Of a stretch of DNA of 21,536 nt, positions 7,643 to 15,170 are shown piece by piece. Position 1 is the stretch's first letter. Each line of letters starts with the position of its first letter. Position numbers and translations under genes: made by a program. Source of the DNA: JARRQJ01 sp037381915 (GTDB lineage: Bacteria; Pseudomonadota; Gammaproteobacteria; DRLM01); the NCBI GenBank assembly GCA_037381915.1, contig JARRQJ010000044.1, forward strand, positions 1 through 21,536. Direction: 5' to 3'. The notes under the pieces are model-generated. The model saw only the letters and a program-made list of their open reading frames with translations, had not been told where the DNA came from and searched no databases.

Positions 7643-7745
7643 GCCCTCCCCTTCAAGGGGAGGGTTGGGGTGGGGATGGGGTTGATTAGGTATGGTGGTA
7701 CTGACCCCACCCCCATCCTATCCTTCCCCCTGAGGGGGAAGGGAC
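7643..7745. repeat. Paired palindromic repeat between serC and serA
   Basis: The left head CCTCCCCTTCAAGGGGAGGG with tail TTGGGGTGGGGATGGGG faces the right head ACCCCACCCCCATCCTATCC and CTTCCCCCTGAGGGGGAAGG, enclosing about 25 bases. It shares the right-flank GACGAATT with the copy at 11975, suggesting that the element border extends slightly past the hairpin. Confidence 0.85.
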
Positions 7746-7814
7746 GAATTGTCTGGGCTCTGCATTTTTCGATAACTAGCGTCTTACGTTTTTGGGGTAA
7801 TTAAAGGATTCATT

Positions 7815-8978
7815 ATGTACAAGATACTCACACTCAATAATATCAGCGTTAAAGGGCTGGACCGCCTGCCCCGCGACCACTATGAGATCGCATCGGAGAT
7901 CCAGCATCCGGACGCCATCCTGTTGCGTTCGTTCAAGATGCACGGCATGGAGATTCCCGCCAGCCTCAAGGCGGTGGGCCGCGCCGGCGCCGGCGTGAAT
8001 AACATTCCCGTGGCGGAAATGAGCAAGCGCGGCATCCCGGTGTTCAACGCCCCCGGCGCCAACGCCAACGCGGTCAAGGAACTGGTGGTGGCGGGCATGC
8101 TGCTGGCGGCGCGCAATATCTGCCAGGCCTGGGATTACGCCCGCACGCTGGAGGGGGACGACGCGGCGCTGAGCAAGCAGGTCGAGGCCGGCAAGAAAGG
8201 GTTCGTGGGTTTCGAATTGCCGGGGCGTACCCTGGGTGTCATCGGTCTGGGCGCCATCGGGGTGCTGGTGGCCAATACCGCTGTCAAGCTGGGGATGAAA
8301 GTCATCGGCTACGATCCCCAGATCACGGTGCAGAGCGCCTGGCGTCTGTCCGCGGACGTGCAGCAGGCCCGCGGCCTGGATGACCTGTTGGCGCAATCCG
8401 ACATGGTGACCTTTCACGTGCCCCTGGTGGACGCGACCCGTCACATGATCAACCCCGAGCGTCTCGCCCTCATGAAGGAAGGCGTGACCATACTCAATTT
8501 CGCGCGCGACGCCATCGTCGACGAGCAGGCGGTGGTGGAGGGTCTCACGAGCGGCAAGGTGCATGCCTATGTGTGCGATTTCCCCAGCAATCTCCTGAAG
8601 GATCAGCCGCGGGTGATAGCGCTGCCCCACCTGGGCGCGTCCACGCGGGAAGCCGAGGATAATTGCGCGGTGATGGTGGCCAACCAGGTACGGGAGTTTC
8701 TGGAGAACGGCAACATCATCAACTCGGTCAACTTCCCCGAGGTGTTCATGTCGCGCAGCGAAGGCCATCGCATCGGCATCGCCAACGCCAATGTCCCCAA
8801 CATGGTGGGGCAGATTTCCACGGCCATGGCGGATGCCAAATTGAATATCATCGATATGCTTAATAAGTCCCGCGCCGATCTGGCCTATACGCTGATAGAT
8901 GTTGACCAGCCTTTGCCCGCCGCGGTACTGGACAAGATCCGCGCCATCGGAGGAGTGTTGGCGGTGCGGGTGCTGTGA
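7815..8978 (+). CDS. serA: D-3-phosphoglycerate dehydrogenase
   Basis: SerA oxidises 3-phosphoglycerate to 3-phosphohydroxypyruvate with NAD, the first committed step of serine synthesis and the supplier of SerC's substrate. The 387-residue length fits the short SerA type with one ACT domain and no intervening domain. The substrate domain comes first (GRAGAGVNNIP), then the Rossmann motif GLGAIG at 144-149, catalytic Arg231 in LNFARDAIVD and the catalytic His272 in LPHLGASTREAEDN. From about residue 315 comes an ACT domain (ANVPNMVGQISTAMADAKLN), which in relatives binds serine for feedback control. AAAGGA precedes the ATG. Stop is followed by the large repeat block at 8995. Confidence 0.95.
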   Translation: MYKILTLNNISVKGLDRLPRDHYEIASEIQHPDAILLRSFKMHGMEIPASLKAVGRAGAGVNNIPVAEMSKRGIPVFNAPGANANAVKELVVAGMLLAARNICQAWDYARTLEGDDAALSKQVEAGKKGFVGFELPGRTLGVIGLGAIGVLVANTAVKLGMKVIGYDPQITVQSAWRLSADVQQARGLDDLLAQSDMVTFHVPLVDATRHMINPERLALMKEGVTILNFARDAIVDEQAVVEGLTSGKVHAYVCDFPSNLLKDQPRVIALPHLGASTREAEDNCAVMVANQVREFLENGNIINSVNFPEVFMSRSEGHRIGIANANVPNMVGQISTAMADAKLNIIDMLNKSRADLAYTLIDVDQPLPAAVLDKIRAIGGVLAVRVL

Positions 8979-8994
8979 GGGGTTTTACAACATT

Positions 8995-9218
8995 AGTTTG
9001 AGTTATTTCCCTCCCCTTGAAGAAGGAGGAGTCGTGGAGGTCGAAGGTCTGCGTTACCGGAAACGCCCATGCTTACTGGGCAGGTAGTGCTTAATAGTTC
9101 CCTCCCCTTCAAGGGGAGGGATAGGGTGGGGATGGGGTTTGACCGAGTAGCGACAAAGCACCCCATCCCCCTCCCGGCCTCCCCCTTGAAGGGGGAGGGG
9201 CGATCCTCGCAGCCGGGG
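8995..9218 (+). repeat. Composite repeat, copy A of a direct duplication
   Basis: The order is AGTTTGAGTTATTTCCCTCC, GAAGAAGGAGGAGTCGTGG, a GCGTTAC...GGAAACGCCCATGC segment, then a CCTCCCCTTCAAGGGGAGGG head with GGTGGGGATGGGGTTT tail, a short ACCGAGTAGCG centre and an inverted head ending GGGGGAGGGGCGAT. Copy B at 9327 repeats this order with scattered substitutions. Confidence 0.85.
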
Positions 9219-9326
9219 CAGTCGAGTATCTCGAGAGGCCTCGTTGCCTGGGATGGTTGCGAACATGGATTTCAGCTGAATTCCCCGATCTCCAGAGGGG
9301 AGGCGATTGTTATGCTTGTATTTGGA

Positions 9327-9540
9327 AGTTTGATTTATTTCTCTCCCCTCGAAGAAGGAGGAGTCGTGGTGGTCGATAGTTTGCGTTACAGGAAACGCCC
9401 ATGCTTTCCGGGTCGGCACTACTTTCAGTTCCCTCCCCTTCAAGGGGAGGGATAGGGTGGGGATGGGGTTTAACCGAGTAGCGCCAAAGCAACCCATCCC
9501 CCTCCCCCTTCAAGGGAAAGGGGCGATTTTTGCGGCTAGG
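9327..9540 (+). repeat. Composite repeat, copy B of a direct duplication
   Basis: The same order of blocks as at 8995 is shifted by 332 bases. It is shorter by about 10 bases because a TCCCGGCCTC-like piece of the right head is missing. Substitutions are scattered, so the duplication is not very recent. Its right end lies only about 20 bases before the pheA ribosome-binding region. Confidence 0.85.
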
Positions 9541-9570
9541 CCGGTGGTATGTTAGGACTGAGTGCTTGAA

Positions 9571-10650
9571 ATGAGCGAAGACAAACTAAAAGCCGTGCGT
9601 GATCACATCGATGCCCTGGACGAACAGCTACAGGCCTTGATTAACGAGCGGGCGGCGTGCGCCCAGACGGTGGCGAGCTTGAAGAACGGCGCCGGCGCCG
9701 GCTCGTTTTATCGCCCGGAACGGGAGGCGGAGATCCTGCGCAAGATCCTGGCGCGCAATCAAGGTCCCCTCAGCGGCGAGGAAGTGGCGCGCCTGTTTCG
9801 CGAGATCATGTCGGCCTGCCTGGCTTTGGAACAGCCGTTGCGCATCGCCTATCTGGGGCCGGAGGGGACCTTCACCCAGGCCGCCGTCCTCAAGCACTTC
9901 GGGCATTCCGTGACCACCGACCCGCACCACACCATCGACGATATCTTCCGCGAAGTGGAGGCGGGCGGCTGCCACTACGGGGTAGTGCCGGTGGAAAATT
10001 CCACGGGAAGCATGGTCACCCACACCTTGGACATGTTTCTCGACTCGCCCTTGAAAATCACCGGCGAGGTGCAGCTGCGCGTGCATCAAAATCTGCTCAG
10101 CACCCTGGACGCGCCGGCTGCGGTGCGCCGTGTCTATTCCCATCAACAGTCCCTGGCCCAGTGCCGGGTGTGGCTGGACGAGCATCTGGCGGGCGTGGAG
10201 CGCATCGCGGTGAGCAGCAACGCCGAGGCGGCGCGGCTGGCATCGCAGGATAAGGAGTCGGCCGCCATCGCCGGCCGCGAAGCCGCGGACATCTACGGCC
10301 TGAAGGTACTGGCCGCCAATATCGAGGATGAGCCGGATAACACCACGCGCTTCCTGGTAATCGGCCGCGACGACATCCCTCCCAGCGGCAATGACAAGAC
10401 ATCTTTATTGCTGTCGGCCGTCAATAAACCGGGGGCCCTCTACCGCCTGTTGTCGCCGCTCGCGCAACACGGCATTTCCATGACCCGCATCGAATCCCGG
10501 CCGTCGCGGCGGGGGGTATGGGAATACGTGTTCTTTGTCGATATAGAAGGGCACGCGGCGGATACGCAGGTGGCGCAGGCCCTGGAGGAACTGCGCGCCG
10601 AGGCGGCGATGCTCAAGGTGTTGGGTTCCTATCCCCGCGCGATCTTATAA
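9571..10650 (+). CDS. pheA: Bifunctional chorismate mutase/prephenate dehydratase (P-protein)
   Basis: PheA rearranges chorismate to prephenate and then dehydrates it to phenylpyruvate for phenylalanine. Domains in order are an AroQ-type chorismate mutase helix bundle (about 1-90; LKAVRDHIDALDEQLQAL, with YRPEREAEILRK), a prephenate dehydratase (about 92-275; YLGPEGTFTQAA at the start, the catalytic TRF motif at 259-261), and a C-terminal ACT domain with the ESRP motif at 308-311 that in relatives binds phenylalanine. I prefer the ATG at 9571, giving MSEDKLK as in homologues, with 359 residues. A GTG at 9562 in the same frame has AGGA four bases upstream and could be used instead, adding three residues. 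Confidence 0.95.
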   Translation: MSEDKLKAVRDHIDALDEQLQALINERAACAQTVASLKNGAGAGSFYRPEREAEILRKILARNQGPLSGEEVARLFREIMSACLALEQPLRIAYLGPEGTFTQAAVLKHFGHSVTTDPHHTIDDIFREVEAGGCHYGVVPVENSTGSMVTHTLDMFLDSPLKITGEVQLRVHQNLLSTLDAPAAVRRVYSHQQSLAQCRVWLDEHLAGVERIAVSSNAEAARLASQDKESAAIAGREAADIYGLKVLAANIEDEPDNTTRFLVIGRDDIPPSGNDKTSLLLSAVNKPGALYRLLSPLAQHGISMTRIESRPSRRGVWEYVFFVDIEGHAADTQVAQALEELRAEAAMLKVLGSYPRAIL

Positions 10651-10664
10651 GAGAAAGAATTGCA

Positions 10665-10705
10665 GGCAGTGCGGTTGAGGCGCGGATTGCGCGCCGACGG
10701 CTGCC
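10665..10705 (+). other. Nested inverted repeat between pheA and the DAHP synthase gene
   Basis: An inner perfect stem GGCGCG (10679-10684) and CGCGCC (10690-10695) with a 5-base loop is enclosed by GGCAG (10665-10669) and CTGCC (10701-10705). Only a short TTT follows, so termination would be weak. It may be an mRNA structure at this 110-base junction. No leader peptide rich in aromatic codons is evident. Confidence 0.35.
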
Positions 10706-10760
10706 GTTTCCATATTCCGATGGGGCCCTGCGGTTGGCCCGGTCGATAAGGTAAATAACT

Positions 10761-11777
10761 ATGATCATCATCATGAAGGCAGGCTCCACCGATCAGCAGA
10801 TCGACGCCGTGGAGAGCAAACTCAAGGGCATGGGCATGGGCGCCAACGTATCGCGCGGCATCGAGCGCACCGTGGTCGGAGCCATCGGCGACGAGGCCAG
10901 GATCGACATGGAGGCGCTCGAGATACTAGCGGGCGTCGAGAACGTTATCCGGGTGATGAAGCCCTATAAGATCGTCTCGCGGGTTTCCCATCCGGAAGAC
11001 AGCATCATCGACATCAAGGGCGTGAAACTGGGCGGCACCCAGATCCAGATCATCGCCGGCCCGTGTTCCGTGGAGACCCAGCCGCAGATGGACGCGGCGG
11101 CGGCGGCGGTGGCGGAGGCGGGCTGCCGGCTGATGCGCGGCGGCGCGTTCAAGCCGCGCACCAGCCCCTACAGCTTCCAGGGCGTGGGCGTGGAAGGGCT
11201 GGAGATGTTCCGCAAGGCGGCGGACAAGCACCGCGTGCCCATCGTCACCGAATTGATGGACGTGCGGATGCTCGATACCTTCCTCAAGCACGACGTCGAT
11301 GTCATCCAGATCGGCACCCGCAACATGCAGAACTTCGATCTGCTCAAGGAGGTCGGCCGGGTCCACAAACCGGTGATCCTCAAGCGCGGCATGGCGGCCA
11401 CCATTTCCGAATGGCTGATGGCGGCGGAATACATCGCCGCGGGCGGCAACCACAACATCATTTTCTGTGAGCGCGGCGTACGCAGCTTCGAGACCTATTA
11501 CCGCAACATGCTGGACGTCACCGCCATCCCGGTGCTCAAGCGCGAGACGCATCTGCCGGTGATCGTCGATCCCAGCCACGCCGGCGGCAAAGCATGGATG
11601 GTGCCGTCCCTGGCACGGGCCGCGGTGGCGGCGGGCGCGGACGGCTTGTTGGTCGAGGTCCATCCCTGTCCCTCCGAGGCGTGGTGCGACGCCGATCAGG
11701 CGCTCAGTCCCGAGGAGCTCAACAAATTGATGGGTGAGCTGCGCCAGATCGCCGCGGCCATCGGGCGGGAGCTGTGA
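10761..11777 (+). CDS. aroF: 3-deoxy-7-phosphoheptulonate (DAHP) synthase, type I-beta with N-terminal regulatory domain
   Basis: This enzyme condenses phosphoenolpyruvate and erythrose-4-phosphate, the entry to the shikimate pathway. Its 338 residues have a ferredoxin-like N-terminal domain (about 1-70, MIIIMKAGSTDQQIDAVESK) followed by the TIM-barrel catalytic domain. Visible motifs are AGPCSVE with the metal ligand Cys102, GGAFKPRTSPYSFQG, IGTRNMQNFDLLKEV, LKRGMAATISEW and DPSHAGG. This is the I-beta form seen in Thermotoga and Bacillus-type enzymes, not the E. coli AroF/G/H form; in relatives the small N-terminal domain gives tyrosine or phenylalanine inhibition. AAGG lies 9 bases before the ATG; a second ATG at 10773 is less likely. 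In Pseudomonas this position between pheA and tyrA holds hisC2. Gene symbols for this class vary. Confidence 0.95.
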   Translation: MIIIMKAGSTDQQIDAVESKLKGMGMGANVSRGIERTVVGAIGDEARIDMEALEILAGVENVIRVMKPYKIVSRVSHPEDSIIDIKGVKLGGTQIQIIAGPCSVETQPQMDAAAAAVAEAGCRLMRGGAFKPRTSPYSFQGVGVEGLEMFRKAADKHRVPIVTELMDVRMLDTFLKHDVDVIQIGTRNMQNFDLLKEVGRVHKPVILKRGMAATISEWLMAAEYIAAGGNHNIIFCERGVRSFETYYRNMLDVTAIPVLKRETHLPVIVDPSHAGGKAWMVPSLARAAVAAGADGLLVEVHPCPSEAWCDADQALSPEELNKLMGELRQIAAAIGREL

Positions 11778-11907
11778 TTGGGGCATCGGCCAAGTAGAGC
11801 GGTCGCGTGGCCGCGGATAGAATATAGAATAATGAAATGGGAGGAGTGATGCAGTATCGCAGCCACCCTAAAGCGGAATCTGGCCCAGGTATATACGAGC
11901 GGTTTCC

Positions 11908-11938
11908 GGAGAGCGAAGTGAAGGGCGTAGCCGACAGG
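11908..11938 (+). repeat. Short direct-repeat unit, copy 1
   Basis: GGAGAGCGAAGTGAAGGGCG followed by TAGCCGACAGG matches the unit at 12316-12345 apart from a small change in the middle (TGAAGGG versus CAAGGGG). In both places it lies in the DAHP synthase-tyrA gap. Confidence 0.7.
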
Positions 11939-11974
11939 GGGACATGTAAATTAAGGGACCCCTGATTTATTCAA

Positions 11975-12095
11975 CCTCCCCTTCAAGGGGAGGGTCGGGG
12001 AGGGGATGGGGTTTTGAAAGGCTACAATACATTCAATCAGTTAATAACCTCACCCCCATCCTGTCCTTCCCCCTGAGGGGGAAGGGACGAATTGA
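11975..12095. repeat. Paired palindromic repeat before tyrA
   Basis: A left head CCTCCCCTTCAAGGGGAGGG with a GGGGATGGGG tail faces a right head CACCCCCATCCTGTCC and CTTCCCCCTGAGGGGGAAGG, ending GACGAATT as at 7643. The enclosed 35-40 bases are AT-rich and not shared with other copies. Confidence 0.85.
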
Positions 12096-12130
12096 TCAGG
12101 GCTTACTCAATCTACTGATGTCTTATTGAC

Positions 12131-12246
12131 CCCCCTCACCCCGTTATACCCGCCGGGGAGCACGACAACATCGAGTTCCCGTTCGGCCCGGAACAGGTCC
12201 ACCGGACCTTTTCCGTTTTCCGCCTCACCTCCCTGAGGGAGAGGGC
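12131..12246 (-). repeat. Partial inverted copy of the aroA/cmk upstream element
   Basis: Read on the minus strand, this starts CCCTCTCCCTCAGGGAGGTG and continues through GGAAAAGGTCCGGTGG, GCCGAACGG and CCCCGGCGGGTA, the same order of blocks as at 13541-13645 and 15322-15420. Identity is high in the first 50 bases and patchier later. The hairpin-rich distal part of the element is absent. Confidence 0.65.
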
Positions 12247-12315
12247 GCTTGGGTCGCATTGATTAGCGGTATGGAGTTCCGCCGGAGCGAACGGCAACGT
12301 CCCTTCTCCCGCAGG

Positions 12316-12345
12316 GGAGAGCGAAGCAAGGGGCGTAGCCGACAG
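12316..12345 (+). repeat. Short direct-repeat unit, copy 2
   Basis: GGAGAGCGAAGCAAGGGGCG then TAGCCGACAGG repeats the unit at 11908. Here it directly follows a CTTCTCCCGCAGGGGAGA palindrome, suggesting that the unit is the flank of such a head and that copy 1 has lost its hairpin. Confidence 0.7.
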
Positions 12346-12390
12346 GATGAGGTGATCAGAGCAATAGGTGTTAGAGTTTGATGGGTACTC

Positions 12391-12422
12391 CTCACCCCGG
12401 TTCTCTTCCGCAAGGAGAGGGA
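12391..12422. repeat. Single repeat head abutting tyrA
   Basis: CTCACCCCGG, then TTCTCTTCCGCAAGGAGAGG, is a head-like palindrome (CTCTTCC / GGAGAG core) whose right arm lies about 15 bases before the tyrA ATG and beside its Shine-Dalgarno GGAG. Confidence 0.6.
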
Positions 12423-12435
12423 CTATGGAGCGGCA

Positions 12436-13293
12436 ATGATTAACCGTTTATGCATTATCGGCGTGGGTCTGATCGGCGGTTCGCTGGCGCGGGCGCTGAA
12501 ACAGGCGGGGTATTGCGCCGAGGTGGTGGGGTGCGGCCGCGATGCGGTGCATCTGCGGCGCGCGCAGGAAATCGGCGTCATCGATCGCTATGAGCGAGAC
12601 CCGGCGCGGGCGGTGGATGATGCGGATATGATTGTCCTGGCCGTGCCCCTGGGCGCCATGGAAGTCGTGATGCGCACCATTGCCGGCCATGTCGCGGCGG
12701 ATGCGGTCATCACCGATGTGGGCAGCACCAAGGGCGGCGTGGTGACCGCGGCGCAGGCGGCCTTCGGCGCCGTGCCGGAGCGTTTCGTGCCGGGGCACCC
12801 CATTGCCGGGACGGAAAAGAGCGGAGTGGAGGCCTCCTTCGCCGACTTGTTTCAGGAACGGCGCGTGATCCTGACGCCCCTGGACCATAGCGACGCGGAC
12901 GCGGTCGCGGCCGTGCGGGAGATGTGGGAGCGGACCGGCGCCGAGGTGATGGAGATGAGCGTGGCCCATCATGATGAGATATTGGCGGCCACCAGCCATC
13001 TGCCGCACATGCTGGCCTTCGCCCTCGTGGATACCTTGGCGCGCATGCACGAGCAGGCGGAGATCTTTCGCTATGCCGCCGGCGGATTCCGCGATTTTAC
13101 CCGGATCGCCTCCAGCGACCCGGTGATGTGGCGGGACATCTGCCTCGCCAACCGCGAGGCCATCGCGGCCATGATCGATCGTTTTCAGGGCGACCTGGCG
13201 GGATTGCGCGAGGCAATCGTGAAGGGCGACGGCCGGCGCATCGAGGAGATATTCGTGCGCGCCAAGGCGGCGCGCGATCGCTATTGCGAATAA
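12436..13293 (+). CDS. tyrA: Prephenate dehydrogenase
   Basis: TyrA oxidatively decarboxylates prephenate (or arogenate) with NAD(P), leading to tyrosine. The 285 residues hold a Rossmann domain with GVGLIGGS at 9-16 and VLAVPLGAMEVV, the active-site segment GHPIAGTEKSG around His121, and the helical dimerisation domain (ATSHLPHMLAFAL, GGFRDFTRIASSDP, MWRDICLAN). There is no chorismate mutase or ACT domain, so it is the monofunctional form. GGAG lies 5 bases before the ATG. In Pseudomonas the homologous domain is fused to AroA; here the two are separate genes, 560 bases apart. Preference for prephenate over arogenate cannot be read from the sequence. Confidence 0.95.
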   Translation: MINRLCIIGVGLIGGSLARALKQAGYCAEVVGCGRDAVHLRRAQEIGVIDRYERDPARAVDDADMIVLAVPLGAMEVVMRTIAGHVAADAVITDVGSTKGGVVTAAQAAFGAVPERFVPGHPIAGTEKSGVEASFADLFQERRVILTPLDHSDADAVAAVREMWERTGAEVMEMSVAHHDEILAATSHLPHMLAFALVDTLARMHEQAEIFRYAAGGFRDFTRIASSDPVMWRDICLANREAIAAMIDRFQGDLAGLREAIVKGDGRRIEEIFVRAKAARDRYCE

Positions 13294-13388
13294 GCCGTTG
13301 CGCCGCGAGGACGCTACAAACGGGCTGCACCTCCAAGCAAAATAATGCCAGACGGGCGTTGAGCCTGCGTTGTTATGAATTTAAACTG

Positions 13389-13445
13389 CCTCACCCCTCC
13401 CTCTACCCACAAGGGGCACCGAGGTCCCTGGGGGAGAGGGGGCCT
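13389..13445. repeat. Divergent repeat head between tyrA and aroA
   Basis: CCTCACCCCTCCCTCTACCC and, after an interruption, CCTGGGGGAGAGGGGGCC form imperfect C-rich and G-rich arms like the other heads. The spacer ACAAGGGGCACCGAGGT is longer than usual. Confidence 0.55.
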
Positions 13446-13540
13446 ATAGCAGAGGGGGTAGAGTCCCCTCGTTCTCGTTAGCCAGCGGCAATCGGAGGAT
13501 CCAGAGAGTGAGACGGAGCAGGAGAGCAACTGATCTATTT

Positions 13541-13812
13541 GTCCCCTCTCCCTCAGGGAGGTGAGGTGGAAAAGGAAAACGTCCGGTGGGCGTTTTCCCC
13601 GCCGAACGGCTGGTGGAGTGATACTGCCCCCGGCGGGTACCCCATCCCCCTCCCGGCCTCCCCCTTGAAGGGGGAGGAGACGGCCTCCGCCGGCGGGGGT
13701 GATCTATGGGCGGGAAGAAATGAATACTGTCGAGTGCAGCCGCCTAGGGCGGTCTTGGTTTTAAGACGCCTTTGAGGCGCTCATTGCATAAGCCCGGGGC
13801 TTTGCCGGGGTA
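13541..13812 (+). repeat. Long composite element upstream of aroA
   Basis: The blocks in order are a CCCTCTCCCTCAGGGAGGTG head, GTCCGGTG, CCGCCGAACGGCTGGTG, GATACTGCCCCCGGCG, an inverted head CCTCCCCCTTGAAGGGGGAG, GTGATCTATGGGCGGGAAGA, then three small hairpins: CCGCC/GGCGG (13740-13752, followed by a T-rich run), CGCC/GGCG near 13767, and a G+C hairpin around CTTTG at 13800. The same order occurs at 15322-15645 before cmk. Confidence 0.8.
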
Positions 13813-13853
13813 TTTAACTTAACCGGGCACCACACGCGCCATGAAAGAAGACA

Positions 13854-15170
13854 ATGTCATCAACGCGAAATACCAAATTTAAAGCTGCCCCCGGCGGCAA
13901 GCTGCACGGCGAGATACGCGTGGCCGGCGACAAATCCATTTCCCATCGTTCCATCATGCTGGGTGCCTTGGCCGACGGCGTTACCGAGGTCAGAGGCTTT
14001 CTTGAGGGGGACGATTGCCTGGCGACCCTGGCGGCGTTTCGCGCCATGGGGGTGCGCATCGAAGGGCCGGAGCAGGGGCGGGTGATTATCCACGGCGTCG
14101 GCCTGCACGGTCTGCAGCCACCGACTGCGCCTCTCGACCTGGGCAATTCCGGTACCTCCATGCGTCTCTTGGCGGGGGTGATGGCCGGCCAGGCCTTCGA
14201 TATGGTGATGAGCGGCGACGCCTCGTTGAGGCGGCGCCCCATGAAGCGCGTCACCGCACCGCTGGCGGAGATGGGCGCGCACATCGAGACCAGTCCCGAC
14301 GGCACACCGCCCCTCAAGATCAGCGGCGGGCGCGCCCTGCATGGCATCGACTACGTGATGCCGATGGCCAGCGCCCAGGTGAAGTCATGCCTGTTGCTGG
14401 CGGGCTTGTATGCCGAGGGCAGGACTTGCGTGACCGAGCCGGCGCCGACCCGCGACCACACCGAGCGCATGTTGACCGGTTTCGGTTATGCCGTGGAGCG
14501 CGACGACAGCAAGGTGTGCCTGCGAGGCGGCGGGCGCTTGACCGCTATGGTCATCGACGTGCCCGCGGACATATCCTCGGCGGCCTTCTTCATGGTGGGG
14601 GCGAGTATCGCGCCCGGGTCGGAACTCCTGCTGAAGCATGTGGGGATCAATCCGACGCGCATCGGGGTCATCAATATCCTGCGGGAGATGGGGGCCGATA
14701 TCGAGCTGCTCGATGCCGCCGAGGTGGGCGGCGAGCCGGTGGCCGATGTCCGGGTGCGTTCGGCGCCCCTGCGCGGGATCTCCATTCCGCAAGACCAGGT
14801 GCCCCTGGCCATCGATGAATTTCCCGCCTTGTTCATCGCCGCCGCCTGTGCCGATGGCGAGACGGTCCTCACCGGGGCCGAGGAACTGCGGGTCAAGGAG
14901 AGCGATCGCATCCAGGTGATGGCCGAGGGCCTGACTACGCTGGGAGTGGTTGCCAAACCGACACCCGACGGGATTATCATACGGGGCGGCCGCCTCGGCG
15001 GTGGCCGCATCGACAGTCACGGCGATCACCGCATCGCCATGGCCTTCGCTATGGCGGCATTGCGGGCCGACGGCGATATCGTGATCGAGGACTGCGCCAA
15101 TGTGGCTACGTCCTTTCCCGGCTTCCTGAGTTTGGCGCAGCAGTCGGGGCTGGCGATCTCACAGGCCTGA
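13854..15170 (+). CDS. aroA: 3-phosphoshikimate 1-carboxyvinyltransferase (EPSP synthase)
   Basis: AroA transfers the enolpyruvyl group of phosphoenolpyruvate to shikimate-3-phosphate, the sixth shikimate step, in the cytoplasm. The 438 residues carry the paired inverse alpha/beta-barrel signatures: AGDKSISHRS with Lys27, GNSGTSMRLL at 97-106, IDEFPALFIAAA, EELRVKESDRI and SHGDHRIAMAFAMAAL. The DKSISHR and GNSGT wording is that of the Bacillus- and Pseudomonas-like enzymes rather than the E. coli SVSNR/NAGTA form, which bears on glyphosate sensitivity only by analogy. The ATG at 13854 has only a weak purine-rich AGAAGA upstream. The repeat element at 13541 fills most of the region in front of it. 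Confidence 0.96.
   Translation: MSSTRNTKFKAAPGGKLHGEIRVAGDKSISHRSIMLGALADGVTEVRGFLEGDDCLATLAAFRAMGVRIEGPEQGRVIIHGVGLHGLQPPTAPLDLGNSGTSMRLLAGVMAGQAFDMVMSGDASLRRRPMKRVTAPLAEMGAHIETSPDGTPPLKISGGRALHGIDYVMPMASAQVKSCLLLAGLYAEGRTCVTEPAPTRDHTERMLTGFGYAVERDDSKVCLRGGGRLTAMVIDVPADISSAAFFMVGASIAPGSELLLKHVGINPTRIGVINILREMGADIELLDAAEVGGEPVADVRVRSAPLRGISIPQDQVPLAIDEFPALFIAAACADGETVLTGAEELRVKESDRIQVMAEGLTTLGVVAKPTPDGIIIRGGRLGGGRIDSHGDHRIAMAFAMAALRADGDIVIEDCANVATSFPGFLSLAQQSGLAISQA

Larger units (their letters stand above)
8979..9570. other. serA-pheA gap filled by a duplicated repeat block
   Basis: Almost all of this 592-base gap is two direct copies of one composite element (8995-9218 and 9327-9540). The 108 bases between the copies contain a CTCGAG-centred palindrome and no gene that I can support. 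Open frames through the repeats are by-products of their low stop content. No convincing promoter for pheA is seen. Confidence 0.7.
11778..12435. other. Repeat-rich gap before tyrA
   Basis: The gap holds, in order, a short direct-repeat unit (11908-11938), a paired palindromic element (11975-12095), an inverted partial copy of the element found before aroA and cmk (12131-12246), a second short unit (12316-12345), and a single head ending about 15 bases before the tyrA start. The start at 11849 opens a 38-codon frame behind GGAGGAG, but it runs into repeat sequence and I do not call it. No terminator after the DAHP synthase gene stands out. Confidence 0.6.
13294..13853. other. Repeat-rich gap between tyrA and aroA
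   Basis: Bases 13294-13388 show nothing recognisable. A divergent head lies at 13389-13445, then about 95 unassigned bases, then the long element 13541-13812 that runs to within about 40 bases of aroA. A 13-codon frame starts at the ATG at 13841 and overlaps the aroA start in another frame; it is too short to call as a gene. Confidence 0.6.

Noticed and set aside
8995..9540. Regularly spaced palindromic repeats as a CRISPR array
   Set aside because: There are only two or a few diverged units of over 200 bases, with no short uniform spacers and no cas genes.
10651..10760. Remnant of hisC2 between pheA and the DAHP synthase gene
   Set aside because: The gap is only 110 bases, and no aminotransferase motif can be read in any frame.
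11849..11965. 38-codon frame starting at an ATG after GGGAGGAG
   Set aside because: The spacing to the purine-rich site is only two bases, the peptide has no recognisable features, and the frame runs into the short repeat unit.
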